Of a stretch of DNA of 64,000 bases, positions 1 to 9,011 are shown in pieces; the stretch's first letter is position 1; every line of letters starts with the position of its first letter. The DNA comes from Pseudomonas cremoris. Its GTDB lineage: Bacteria; Pseudomonadota; Gammaproteobacteria; Pseudomonadales; Pseudomonadaceae. The notes under the pieces were generated by a model. It was given only the letters and a program-made list of their open reading frames with translations, was not told the origin of the DNA and searched no databases. The translations under genes were made by a program, and so were the position numbers. Location: NCBI RefSeq assembly GCF_014230465.1, contig NZ_JAAXCY010000001.1, positions 434,001-498,000 on the forward strand, written 5' to 3'.

Positions 1-704
1 GAGAACTTGACTTGAGTGCTGGCAGTAGCGCTCAGGCCACCGATGGCACCGTTCAGGCCAGCAGCAACAGTCTTGGCCGAATCGCCAGCGGCCACGGTCA
101 CTGCAGCGGTCTGGCCGTTACCAGTAACGTTCAGCGTGGTAGCAGCATTACCAGTAGCGTTAGGCGCCAGTGCAGCCGACTTGATCTGCTGCGAACCGAT
201 GTTATCGGCAGCAACGTTTTCCAGGCTCAGGTTGATGGTTTCGTTAGCGTTGGCGCCAACCTGAATAGCCTTGGTACCGTACGAACCGTCCAGCAGCTTC
301 TGGCCACCGAAAGTAGTGGTTTGCGAGATACGGGTCAGTTCCGAAGTCAGAGCCTGGTATTCGTCGTTGTTCGACTTACGGTCGTCAGCGCTCAGGGAAC
401 CAGTAGCGGAAGACAGAGCCAGGGTACGCATTTTTTGCAGGATGTCGGTCGAAGCCTGCATCGCGCCTTCAGCGGTCTGAGCGATGGAGATACCGTCGTT
501 CACGTTTTTTACTGCTTGGCCCAGGCCGTTGATTTGGCTGGTCAGGCGGTTAGCGATCTGCAGGCCGGCAGCGTCGTCTTTAGCGCTGTTGATACGCAGG
601 CCGGAAGACAGGCGCTGCATGGAAGTGGCCAGGGCGCCGCCAGCTTTGTTCAGGTTGCCCTGAGTAGTGATCGAAGCAATGTTGGTGTTTACTGTTAAAG
701 CCAT
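1..704 (-). CDS. fliC: Flagellin FliC, N-terminal part (truncated by window edge)
   Basis: Flagellin is the filament subunit exported by the flagellar type III apparatus. The frame starts at the ATG at 704-702 (MALTVNTNIAS) and runs off the left edge after about 234 residues. The conserved N-terminal D0/D1 region is clear: the stretch around SMQRLSSGLRINSAKDDAAG and LTRISQTTTFGGQKLLDG is typical of bacterial flagellins. After about residue 175 the sequence becomes Ala/Thr/Gly-rich, as expected for the entry to the variable surface domain. GAGGA lies upstream of the start, and a FliA-type promoter lies at 784-810. The C-terminal D0/D1 half is outside the window, so total length is unknown. Confidence 0.96.
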   Translation of the reverse strand, partial: MALTVNTNIASITTQGNLNKAGGALATSMQRLSSGLRINSAKDDAAGLQIANRLTSQINGLGQAVKNVNDGISIAQTAEGAMQASTDILQKMRTLALSSATGSLSADDRKSNNDEYQALTSELTRISQTTTFGGQKLLDGSYGTKAIQVGANANETINLSLENVAADNIGSQQIKSAALAPNATGNAATTLNVTGNGQTAAVTVAAGDSAKTVAAGLNGAIGGLSATASTQVKF

Positions 705-783
705 GACGAAATCCTCGTTGGATGGATACTGCGGCTTCCGGCCCTGGCAACCGCCGGGTGTGGCCTGAGAACCTACGTAATAG

Positions 784-810
784 TTATCGTCGTGGTGGGC
801 AGTTGCTTGA
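784..810 (-). promoter_or_regulatory. Sigma-28 (FliA) promoter of fliC
   Basis: On the minus strand TCAAGCAA (810-803), an 11-base spacer and GACGATAA (791-784) match the flagellar sigma-28 pattern TAAAGTTT-N11-GCCGATAA with correct spacing. It lies about 80 bases upstream of the fliC start, in the right orientation, and flagellin genes are classic FliA targets. Confidence 0.8.
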
Positions 811-914
811 GGATTTTTTTTGATTTTTTTACTGGCGCCGTGCCACCCCTTTTAATTCAAGGGTTTAGCAAGGGGCAAAACCCCGGTTTCATTGGCTTTT
901 CTGGCGCCAAATAA

Positions 915-948
915 AAAACGCCGATGATCTCTCGATCATCGGCGTTTT
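915..948 (-). terminator. Rho-independent terminator of the FabH-like gene
   Basis: A perfect inverted repeat (AAAACGCCGATGATC, four-base loop, then its complement) lies 22 bases past the stop of the FabH-like gene. On the minus strand it is followed by a T-rich run. It insulates the fliC promoter from upstream read-through. Confidence 0.85.
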
Positions 949-969
949 GTTGTGCCGCCTATTAACGTG

Positions 970-1899
970 TCACGGACGATAGAGAATCGCCGAGCCCCAC
1001 GACAGGCCCACACCAAAACCACTGATGGCCATACGCTTCCAGGTGGCGTCCATCACGTGCTTTTCCAGCAGCAGCGGAATGCTCGACGACACGGTGTTGC
1101 CGGTCTCGACCATGTCCTTGATGAACTTGTCCACCGGCGCATCTTCAAAACGACGCGCCACGGCGTCGACGATGGCCGCACTGCCCTGGTGGATGCAGAA
1201 CGCATCAATCTCGTCAGCCTTGAGATCCGACTCATTGAGCAGCTCGTGCAAATGCGCCGGCACTTTAAGCAGTGCAAAGTTGAATACCTGGCGGCCATTC
1301 ATGAAGAACACGCCATCGCTGACCTTGAGGTGCGGCGCGCCGGAACCGTCGGTGCCGAACTTCGACTTGCCCAGCAACCAGGGAGCGTCTTCGCCCATCC
1401 AGGTCGCGGTGGCGGCATCACCGAACAGCATGGTGGTGTTGCGGTCTTCCGGGTCGACGATCTTCGAATACGGGTCGGCGGTGATCAGCAGGCCGTTTTT
1501 CAGGCCGGCGGCTTCCATGAAGCCCTTCATCGCGTAGATACCGTAGACGTAGCCGGAGCAGCCCAGGGAAATATCGAACGCAGCGACGTGGGTCGGCAGG
1601 CCCAGTTTGTCCTGGACGATGGCCGCGGTGTGGGGCAAACCCTCTTCATCACCGTTCTGGGTGACGACGATCAGCGCGTCAATGGACTCGCGCTTCAAAT
1701 CCGGGTTGTTGGCAAACAAAGCGTTGACCGCCTCGACACACAGATCGGAGGTTTCCTGCGCGGCTTCCTTGCGCGGCAGGAATGCCGACCCGATCTTGCC
1801 AATGATGAATTCTTCATCTTTGGCGAATTTGGCACCCTGGGCGTAGTTATCGATCCCGTCGGCCGGCACGTAACTGGCGATGCTTTTTATGCCAATCAT
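970..1899 (-). CDS. Ketoacyl-ACP synthase III (FabH-like), flagellar locus paralogue
   Basis: This 309-residue protein has the thiolase-fold FabH architecture. The Cys-His-Asn triad is visible: Cys114 in SLGCSGYVYG, His237 in FCIHQGS and Asn268 in ETGNTVSSS. Such enzymes condense acetyl- or acyl-CoA with malonyl-ACP. Its position between flgL and fliC matches orf3 of the flagellin glycosylation island of plant-associated pseudomonads, which encodes a FabH homologue beside the glycosyltransferases fgt1 and fgt2. That suggests, as inference, a role in making an acyl group for a flagellin glycan or a signal rather than bulk fatty acid synthesis. No glycosyltransferase is present in the flanking gaps. 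It has its own terminator at 915-948. Confidence 0.85.
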   Translation of the reverse strand: MIGIKSIASYVPADGIDNYAQGAKFAKDEEFIIGKIGSAFLPRKEAAQETSDLCVEAVNALFANNPDLKRESIDALIVVTQNGDEEGLPHTAAIVQDKLGLPTHVAAFDISLGCSGYVYGIYAMKGFMEAAGLKNGLLITADPYSKIVDPEDRNTTMLFGDAATATWMGEDAPWLLGKSKFGTDGSGAPHLKVSDGVFFMNGRQVFNFALLKVPAHLHELLNESDLKADEIDAFCIHQGSAAIVDAVARRFEDAPVDKFIKDMVETGNTVSSSIPLLLEKHVMDATWKRMAISGFGVGLSWGSAILYRP

Positions 1900-2133
1900 T
1901 GTGGCTTCCCAATACTAAATAGCTGGAGATCACCCCGCGAGCTGCCCCGCCGAGTGCTGACAATAAAAGGGGATAACCCCGCAAAAAACTCGCTGAAAGC
2001 CGCCCCGTAAAGGCCCTGCGACGACTTATCCTTTTCACACGATACAGTGAAGATGCGCTTTATGACTCACAGGTCACCTAATTGTCTGTGGTTTATGCAA
2101 AACCTTCAAACAATTAAGCCGTAGAAACGACAA

Positions 2134-2161
2134 CGGCCCAGCCTGTTTCCAGGCTGGGCCG
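2134..2161 (-). terminator. Terminator-like hairpin after flgL
   Basis: CGGCCCAGCCTG, a TTTC loop and the perfect complement form a 12-bp stem 16 bases past the flgL stop. The T tract on the minus strand is interrupted (TTGTCGTTTC), so termination may be partial and could let some transcript reach the FabH-like gene. Confidence 0.65.
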
Positions 2162-2177
2162 CTTGAGGTATTGCCGA

Positions 2178-3803
2178 TTACATCTTGTTGAACAGGCTCA
2201 ACTGGGAGACTTTCACAAAGGCCAGCTGGGACGCTTCAAGCATGGTTTGCTGCAAGGTCAGGTTGATGGCAGCCTCGCCCATGTCGATGTTGGCCAGGGC
2301 GCTCATGGTGGTTTTGTTCGCCAGGGAAACGCTGTCGTTTTCAGTGGACTGCACAGTGAGGGCGTTCTGCCGCGCACCGATAGAGCCGCGCACGTTGTCG
2401 ATTTGATCGCTTGAACTGGTCAGATTACTGACGGCGGCGTTCAGGGCGTCCTGAAGTTTGACCCGCGCACCCGGGATACCGTCAGAAGGCTGTTCCAGGG
2501 CTTTGCGCAACTGGCTCAAGGTATCAAGGGCACTTTGGGTTTTCTGAGTGCTTGCACCAACCGAAAACTGATCGCCGGTGTTCGGCGTACCGCTCAGCGC
2601 AAAGGTAACGCCTGCTGCGGTGATCTTCGGGTTGAGCGGATCGCTTGCGTCGATCACACCGGAATCGATGGGCTTGCTGTTGGCGGTATAAGGCTGAGCA
2701 AACACCTCATAAGCCGACGAATCGGTGTCGCTGAATTTGATCAGCACACCACTGTTAGCCGGGAAAGTACTCGCGTACTTGCCAGGATTGCTGACAGTAG
2801 CGTTGGTCAACTGCGCCGCCGACGTGTTGCTTGCCGTACGGGAAACGTTGAACGTGTCCGGCTTGGCGGCAAGCGTGAATTCACGCCCCTTGACCAGCGC
2901 GTCCGCATCCGGCCCGGTGGCCGTGTCACTCAGGTCGACGGTGATATCGAACTTGACCCCACGCAGGTTCACGCTGGCGCTGCCCTCTTTGGTGGAGTCG
3001 AACGTGCCGTTACCCGGGAGCTGCGAGGTGATGTCGGTACCGTCCTTGTCCGTCACGACGTACTGGGTGCTGCTGGTAAAGGTCAGCTTGTACGGCTGGC
3101 CGTCGGCATACGACTTGTTGTAGTTGGCGCTCGACGTGACCAGGCCGGCCGAAATGGCGACCTTTTTGTCATCGACCTGGGAAGGCGTCGTCGCTGGAGG
3201 TACTGGCGCAGGCGTTGTATAGGTGGACTGGGTGCGGCTGTTATTGGCCGCCCCTTCCAGAATAGTCTTGCCGGTGTCGCCGGTACGAACGGTCAGCGTC
3301 TCGGAAACCTGCAAGCTCAGTGCGTTTTCGTCGCCCTGATAATTATAGGTACCGTCGATGTTGCGCGAATACGGCGGGGTATCGGTCTTGGAGCCAGAGA
3401 ACAGGTAGTTGCCCGCCGCATCCTTGCTGTTGAGCAAGCCCAACAGCTGGTCCTCAAGGGCTCCCACCTCCACCGAGATGGATTTTCGATCGGCGTCGCT
3501 GGTCACGCCACCGGCCTTCAAGGCTAACTGGCTGGCTGCCTGAATCGTCGCGCTGATCGAGGTCAGCACGCTTTCTTCGTTGGTCAGCGAACTCTGGATA
3601 TTGGTGATGTTGCCGCTGTACTGGGTCAGCATATCTTTCTGCTGTTGCAGCATCAGCAAACGCTGCGCTGCAACCGGATCGTCTGCGGCGGTCTGCACAC
3701 GCACACCGGAACTGGCCTGCTGCTGGGCCTGCACCACGCCAGAATAGTTGTTCTGATACTTGGCGGCACTGGTGTCGTAATACTGCTGAGTAGAAATGCG
3801 CAT
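2178..3803 (-). CDS. flgL: Flagellar hook-filament junction protein FlgL (HAP3)
   Basis: FlgL is the junction protein between FlgK and the filament. The 541-residue product starts MRISTQQYYDTSAAKY and keeps the N-terminal coiled region (QQQASSGVRVQTAADDPVAA). The conserved C-terminal helix ends LEASQLAFVKVSQLSLFNKM. The core family is much shorter (317 residues in E. coli). The extra length is a central, Ser/Thr/Asp-rich region of roughly residues 190-420, probably a surface-exposed insertion. It follows flgK by 14 bases and is the last gene of the flgFGHIJKL run before a hairpin. Confidence 0.93.
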   Translation of the reverse strand: MRISTQQYYDTSAAKYQNNYSGVVQAQQQASSGVRVQTAADDPVAAQRLLMLQQQKDMLTQYSGNITNIQSSLTNEESVLTSISATIQAASQLALKAGGVTSDADRKSISVEVGALEDQLLGLLNSKDAAGNYLFSGSKTDTPPYSRNIDGTYNYQGDENALSLQVSETLTVRTGDTGKTILEGAANNSRTQSTYTTPAPVPPATTPSQVDDKKVAISAGLVTSSANYNKSYADGQPYKLTFTSSTQYVVTDKDGTDITSQLPGNGTFDSTKEGSASVNLRGVKFDITVDLSDTATGPDADALVKGREFTLAAKPDTFNVSRTASNTSAAQLTNATVSNPGKYASTFPANSGVLIKFSDTDSSAYEVFAQPYTANSKPIDSGVIDASDPLNPKITAAGVTFALSGTPNTGDQFSVGASTQKTQSALDTLSQLRKALEQPSDGIPGARVKLQDALNAAVSNLTSSSDQIDNVRGSIGARQNALTVQSTENDSVSLANKTTMSALANIDMGEAAINLTLQQTMLEASQLAFVKVSQLSLFNKM

Positions 3804-3817
3804 CGTCCCAGACTCCC

Positions 3818-5860
3818 TTAAAGACTATTGATCAGCGTACTGAAGGTTTCTTGCGCAGCCTTGATGATCTGCGACGACGCGGTGTAGTACTGCTGAAACT
3901 TGATCATGTCGCCCGCCTCTTCGTCCAGGTTGACCTGGGACGTGGAGTTGCGCGCGTTTTTATTGGCCGTCAACAGCGCATTGGTCGCCGTGGTGTCAGT
4001 GGTGGCTGCAGCAGCCTTGGCGCCGACAGTGGACACCAACTTGCTGTTGGCCCCCACCAGGCTGGTGCCGCCAGTGCCATCCGCCGCTACACCTACCGTC
4101 GCCTTGGTCTGCAGGTTCAACAGTTGTTGGGCGTTACGGTTGTCGGAGATGCCGGTGGCATTGAACGAGAACGTGGTGCTGTCACCATCCGTCGGCGAAC
4201 CCGCCACCGTGGTGTCAAAACTGAAGCTCTTGGCCGGATTCAGCAATTCACCGTCCGCACCGCGCATCGGTACGTTGATAGTGATCTTGTTGGCCTGCCC
4301 CGGAATGATCGTACCGGTACCGATCGGATCACCCTTGGCGTTGTTAAGGGTGTAAGTCTGGGTGCCATCAGCTGCTGGCTTGCCGAACACCATCTTCACC
4401 GGCATCGAGTATTCGATCCCCGTGCGCAGCTGTGCGGTGTCGGCGCCACCGGCGATATCCAGAGGCACAGTCAGGGTCGGCGGCGTGAAAGTGCCGGTAC
4501 CCTGGTTGGTCTTGCTCGCTTCACCGGACAGCGGCCCGGCAAACGCGATCTTGCTCGGGTCAGTGAGGACGACACCGATATCCTTGGCGCCACTGGCCGT
4601 CGGGCTAACCTTGAACGTATCGCCGGACTGCATCGCACCGGAATTGAGGGTCAGGGTGAAACCATCGATCACCGGAGCCGGCTGGGTAGGATCCAGCGTG
4701 TAGTTGCCCATGGCCTTGCCATCGGAACGCACCACGGAATACTTGTCGGCAGCAGTAAACGTAACTTTGTAGTCGTAGTTGGTCAGCTGGCTGCTGTTTT
4801 TGATCGTCACATTCAGGGCGCCATCACCCTGGTTACCTTGCGCAGCTTGACTGCGAAGGGCGACGGCCGCAGCGCTGTTGATGTCCTTGAACATCGACGA
4901 GCCGAACTCACCATTCAGGTCCAGACCCTGGCCCAACTGACTGTTGATCGTGTCAGCGGTGGCGATGGCGATGCGACCCAGGTCATTGATCGCCGGATTC
5001 AACACGTCGCTGCGATAGCGCAGCAGGCCACCGATGCTGCCGCCACTGATCACGTTACCCAAGTCGACCTTGGTATTGCCAGGCATGTTGAGCTGGATCG
5101 TGTATTGCGTCGGGTCGCTGCCACTTGGCACTGCAGAGATCGCGTTGGACTGGTCACCCAACACCAGCGACTGGCCAGTGCCCGTACTGACACTGAACAC
5201 ACCGTTCTTTTCAGATGCGGTCACGCCGATCAATTCATTCAAAGAGCGCACGGCCTCAGCACGCGCATCCAGCAGGTTGGCCGGTGCGGTGTTCGTCGAG
5301 CCCTGCACTTGGGTGATCTGCTTGTTCAGCGAGGCAATCGAAGAGGTGAGCTGGTTGACCTGATCACTCATGGAGGTCAACTGACCATTGATGGTCTCTT
5401 TCTGCGAGCTCAACTGAGTGGAGATCGCATTGAAGCGGTTCGTCAGCGTCTGGGCATTGGTCAGCAAGATCTGGCGCGCAGAAGCATCGCTCGGGTTGGC
5501 CGAAGCGCTCTGCACCGCAGCAAAAAATGAGCTGAGCACTGCCGACATGCCGGTGGTCTTATCCGACAACGTCTTATCCACCGCACTCACCTGATCCAGA
5601 TACGCCGCCGCATCGCTATTGAGCGCAGTGCTGTTCTGGTAGGCCGTGTCGAGAAATTCGTTGTACACCCGGCGCACGTCAGCCAGGGTAGTACCGGTGC
5701 CGATAAACACGCCGCCGTAAGGGTTCGAGGCATTCGCGTTCTGAGTAGTCTGCTGGCGCGAATAGCCCGCGGTATTGGCGTTGGCAATGTTGTTACTCAA
5801 GACCGACAACGAGCCTTGAGCGGCATTGAGCCCTGACATCCCGATACTGAGCAAACTCAT
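3818..5860 (-). CDS. flgK: Flagellar hook-associated protein FlgK (HAP1)
   Basis: FlgK sits directly on the hook and supports FlgL. The 680-residue protein begins MSLLSIGMSGLNAAQGSLSV and has the HAP/rod motif NNIANANTAGYSRQQ near residue 24. The C-terminal region ends in a helix (FQQYYTASSQIIKAAQETFSTLINSL) homologous to hook and rod proteins. The long middle is a variable domain; the E. coli protein has 547 residues. It lies between flgJ (10-base gap) and flgL (14-base gap), consistent with one transcript. Confidence 0.95.
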   Translation of the reverse strand: MSLLSIGMSGLNAAQGSLSVLSNNIANANTAGYSRQQTTQNANASNPYGGVFIGTGTTLADVRRVYNEFLDTAYQNSTALNSDAAAYLDQVSAVDKTLSDKTTGMSAVLSSFFAAVQSASANPSDASARQILLTNAQTLTNRFNAISTQLSSQKETINGQLTSMSDQVNQLTSSIASLNKQITQVQGSTNTAPANLLDARAEAVRSLNELIGVTASEKNGVFSVSTGTGQSLVLGDQSNAISAVPSGSDPTQYTIQLNMPGNTKVDLGNVISGGSIGGLLRYRSDVLNPAINDLGRIAIATADTINSQLGQGLDLNGEFGSSMFKDINSAAAVALRSQAAQGNQGDGALNVTIKNSSQLTNYDYKVTFTAADKYSVVRSDGKAMGNYTLDPTQPAPVIDGFTLTLNSGAMQSGDTFKVSPTASGAKDIGVVLTDPSKIAFAGPLSGEASKTNQGTGTFTPPTLTVPLDIAGGADTAQLRTGIEYSMPVKMVFGKPAADGTQTYTLNNAKGDPIGTGTIIPGQANKITINVPMRGADGELLNPAKSFSFDTTVAGSPTDGDSTTFSFNATGISDNRNAQQLLNLQTKATVGVAADGTGGTSLVGANSKLVSTVGAKAAAATTDTTATNALLTANKNARNSTSQVNLDEEAGDMIKFQQYYTASSQIIKAAQETFSTLINSL

Positions 5861-5870
5861 GGTTCAGACC

Positions 5871-7142
5871 TTATAAATGTGTGGTTGCGCCAGCGGCAGC
5901 GTAGTTCTGGTAACTGTTCATCGTTTTTGCGATCTGCGAAATCTTGCTGGCGTAGTCCGGGTCGGTGGCGTAACCGGCTTTTTGCAACTCGCGTACAAAC
6001 TGTTCCGGGTTGTCGGCCGACTTCACGACTTCTTTATAGCGATCATTGCTTTGCAGCAACGTCACGAGGTCATGGAAGCTGTCCTGATAGGAGTTGTAGG
6101 AACGGAACTGCGCCGTTTCCTTGACCATCGCCCCATCACGAAACTCGCTGGTGATTGCACGCGCCTGACCGCCCTGCCAACTCTGGCCGGCCTTGATGCC
6201 GAACAGGTTATGGCTGCTGCTGCCGTCTTCGGCGCGCATCACCGATTTACCCCAGCCGGTTTCCAACGCGGCCTGGGCCACGAGGTATTTGGGATCGACA
6301 CCGATTCGCGCGGCGGCCGCCTTGGCCATCGGCAACATGGTAGCGACAAATTCATCCTGCGAATTGAAGGCCTTCTTCGCCGGCGCCAAGGGTGGCTGGG
6401 CCACGGCGCGGCCATAGACCTGCATGCGCCCGCTTGGCACGGCAAAGGTACGCGCGCCGCTGTTGATCACGTTGTCATCGGCCGCGCTGTTACGCAGCGG
6501 CGCAGCCCTGGCGACGGTGGTTGCATCGGTGCTTGGCACGATGCCGGCCAACAGGCGGTCGGTGAGCTTGCTCGGCAACGCGATACGGCGCTGGTTCATC
6601 AGCTCCATGTCATTGCTGTGCGACGCAGCGGCGCCAGCCTGTGGTTCAGCCACGCGATAAGCCCACAACGGGCGTTGACCATTGGAACGACCCAGCGGAC
6701 CTTCGGCCTGGGTACCGGCGGCAATCTCCGTTGGCACTGCCACTTTCTTCGTCGGCTCAGCCGCAGCCGGGCCCTGCAAGGTGGCCGCCTGGGCGTCCAC
6801 CGGTTTGTTCTTCTGCATCTGGCGCATCAGCACGTCGGCCAGGCCAATACCACCGCCTTCGCGGGACATCGAGACCGCCAGTTGCTGGTCGTACATTTCC
6901 TGGTACTGCTTGGCCGCCGGCGTGTTCAGCGGGTTGTCCTTGCCCAAGGCCTCGGTAGCCGAACGCATCGACTTGAGCATCTCGCTCAAGAACAGCGATT
7001 CGAACTCCTGCGCGACCTTGCGCATGTTGCCTTCGCTGTTCTTGTCGTCGCCGACCTTGAGCTGGTTAAGCCGGTTCAAGTCGGAGTAAGACCCCGAGTC
7101 CGCCGTGCTGCTGATCCCGCTCTTGCGCATGTCCATGGCCAT
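5871..7142 (-). CDS. flgJ: FlgJ: rod-assembly protein with peptidoglycan hydrolase domain
   Basis: This is the two-domain FlgJ of gammaproteobacteria (423 residues). Residues about 30-115 form the rod-binding domain (VAQEFESLFLSEMLKSMR). A low-complexity linker of roughly 150 residues follows. From about residue 260 there is a glucosaminidase domain with the likely catalytic Glu294 in AALETGWGKS and the SHNLFGIKAG motif. It cuts peptidoglycan to let the rod pass and caps the growing rod. The linker is longer than in enteric FlgJ. Three ATGs lie close together at the 5' end; I kept the first, 4 bases after flgI, but the second or third would cost only a few residues. Confidence 0.94.
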   Translation of the reverse strand: MAMDMRKSGISSTADSGSYSDLNRLNQLKVGDDKNSEGNMRKVAQEFESLFLSEMLKSMRSATEALGKDNPLNTPAAKQYQEMYDQQLAVSMSREGGGIGLADVLMRQMQKNKPVDAQAATLQGPAAAEPTKKVAVPTEIAAGTQAEGPLGRSNGQRPLWAYRVAEPQAGAAASHSNDMELMNQRRIALPSKLTDRLLAGIVPSTDATTVARAAPLRNSAADDNVINSGARTFAVPSGRMQVYGRAVAQPPLAPAKKAFNSQDEFVATMLPMAKAAAARIGVDPKYLVAQAALETGWGKSVMRAEDGSSSHNLFGIKAGQSWQGGQARAITSEFRDGAMVKETAQFRSYNSYQDSFHDLVTLLQSNDRYKEVVKSADNPEQFVRELQKAGYATDPDYASKISQIAKTMNSYQNYAAAGATTHL

Positions 7143-7146
7143 GGCG

Positions 7147-8262
7147 TCAGATCACAATCAGGTCGGCTTGCAAGGCGCCGGCCTGTTTCAGGGCTTCGAG
7201 AATCGCCATCAAGTCACCTGGCGCTGCGCCCACCTGGTTCACCGCGCGGACAATCTCATCCAGGGTGGTGCCGGGGCCGAACTTGAACATCGGCTTGGCT
7301 TCTTGCTGGGCGTTGACTTTCGAACGCGGTACCACCGCCGTCTGGCCGTTGGAGAAGGCGCCAGGCTGGCTGACAATCGGGTCTTCGGTAATGGTCACGG
7401 TCAGGCTGCCGTGGGTGACCGCCGCTGGCGACACCTTGACGTTCTGGCCGATCACGATGGTACCGGTACGCGAATTGATGATGACTTTGGCAACCGCCTG
7501 GCCCGGGTCGACTTCGAGGTTTTCCAGGATCGACAGGTAGTCCACGCGCTGGCTTGGGTCCAGCGGAGCGGTCACTCGGATCGAACCGCCATCAATGGCC
7601 TGGGCCACGCCAGGGCCGAGCATGTCGTTGATCTTGTCGACCACGCGCTTGGCGGTAGTGAAGTCGGAACGGTTGAGGTTCAGGGTCAGGCTGTTGCCCT
7701 GGTTGAAACCGCTCGGCACGGTGCGTTCCACCGTGGCACCACCAGGAATACGCCCGGCCGATGGCACGTTCACGGTGATCTTCGAACCGTCGCGGCCTTC
7801 GGCGTCAAAGCCGCCGACTACCAGGTTGCCCTGGGCGATGGCGTAGACATTGCCGTCGATACCTTTAAGAGGCGTCATCAAAAGAGTGCCGCCGCGCAGG
7901 CTTTTCGAGTTACCAATGGACGACACGGTGATATCCACCACCTGGCCGGGCTTGGAAAACGCCGGCAAATCGGCACTGATAGACACCGCCGCAACGTTTT
8001 TAAGCTGCACGTTGCCCGAACCCGCCGGCACCTTGATGCCGAACTGCGAGAGCATGTTGTTGAAGGTCTGCAAGGTGAACGGGGTCTGGGTGGTCTGGTC
8101 ACCCGTTCCGTTCAGGCCTACCACCAGGCCGTAGCCGATCAACTGGTTGGAGCGCACGCCCGAGATGCTGGCGATGTCTTTCAGGCGCTCGGCCTGGGCG
8201 ACTGCGCTCAGGGACAGCAACAGTGCCGCCGCCATCAGCTGTTTGAGTTTCAAAGTGGCCAC
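7147..8262 (-). CDS. flgI: Flagellar P-ring protein FlgI
   Basis: FlgI forms the periplasmic P ring around the rod. The 371-residue protein has a Sec signal peptide ([16 protein letters not shown]), then the diagnostic start of the mature protein, [20 protein letters not shown]. Length and C-terminus ([17 protein letters not shown]) are normal for the family. The proposed start is a GTG directly after the flgH stop with no spacer. An in-frame ATG nine codons later would still leave a usable signal peptide. Confidence 0.95.
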   Translation of the reverse strand: MATLKLKQLMAAALLLSLSAVAQAERLKDIASISGVRSNQLIGYGLVVGLNGTGDQTTQTPFTLQTFNNMLSQFGIKVPAGSGNVQLKNVAAVSISADLPAFSKPGQVVDITVSSIGNSKSLRGGTLLMTPLKGIDGNVYAIAQGNLVVGGFDAEGRDGSKITVNVPSAGRIPGGATVERTVPSGFNQGNSLTLNLNRSDFTTAKRVVDKINDMLGPGVAQAIDGGSIRVTAPLDPSQRVDYLSILENLEVDPGQAVAKVIINSRTGTIVIGQNVKVSPAAVTHGSLTVTITEDPIVSQPGAFSNGQTAVVPRSKVNAQQEAKPMFKFGPGTTLDEIVRAVNQVGAAPGDLMAILEALKQAGALQADLIVI

Positions 8263-8958
8263 CTAGAAAGGGAACAGCGGGCTAAGGAAGAAACGGTCGA
8301 ACCAGCCCGGCTGACTCGCATCAGCAAACGAACCTGTACCCGAGTAGGTGATGCGCGCATCGGCAATTCGCGTCGACGGCACGGTGTTGTCCGTGGCGAT
8401 GTCATCGGCGCGAACCATGCCGGCGATGCGCACCAGCTCGTCGCCGGTGTTGAGGGTCATCCACTTCTCACCGCGTACGGCAATGATGCCGTTGGGCAAT
8501 ACATCGGCCACGGTCACGGTGATCGAACCGGTCAGGGTATTACCCTGCGCCGCCGCACTCTTGCCGTTGGTGGCGCGGTCGCCGCTGTAGCCCACGTCCA
8601 GGCTCAGGTCGCCGCTGCCCAGCGGGTTATTGGTGTTGGGCACACCGCCAAACAACGAGGTCAGGCCAATTCCGGTCTTGCTGGTCTTGCCGATCTGCGA
8701 GTTGGCGTTCTTGCTGGCTTGGGTCTTCTCGTTCAGGGTGATGGTGATGATGTCACCGACCCGGAACGCCTTGCGGTCGCTGTACAGGTTCTGTTCAAAA
8801 CCGGCCTGGTAGATCGAGCCATTGTTGGCCGCCGCCGGCAACGGTGTGCGTGGCAACACCGGCGCGTAGTACGGGTCGTTGGGCTTTGGCGTCGGGGCGA
8901 CACAGCCCGCGAGCACGGCGATCCCACTCAGTGCCAAAACAGAAACGTAGCGATTCAT
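8263..8958 (-). CDS. flgH: Flagellar L-ring lipoprotein FlgH
   Basis: FlgH builds the outer-membrane L ring. The 231-residue product has a lipoprotein signal ending in the lipobox LAGC, followed by the family region around [20 protein letters not shown] and [18 protein letters not shown]. It ends [17 protein letters not shown], typical of FlgH. It directly abuts flgI, which suggests coupled translation, and follows flgG by 53 bases. Confidence 0.95.
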   Translation of the reverse strand: MNRYVSVLALSGIAVLAGCVAPTPKPNDPYYAPVLPRTPLPAAANNGSIYQAGFEQNLYSDRKAFRVGDIITITLNEKTQASKNANSQIGKTSKTGIGLTSLFGGVPNTNNPLGSGDLSLDVGYSGDRATNGKSAAAQGNTLTGSITVTVADVLPNGIIAVRGEKWMTLNTGDELVRIAGMVRADDIATDNTVPSTRIADARITYSGTGSFADASQPGWFDRFFLSPLFPF

Positions 8959-9011
8959 GACCCTTACCTCACGGTGTTGCAGGCGCCGTCAATGGCGCCC
9001 CATAGACTTGA

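Noticed and set aside
952..2010. A 352-residue open frame antisense to the FabH-like gene
   Set aside because: The catalytic triad and terminator support the minus-strand gene; the plus frame crosses the terminator hairpin.
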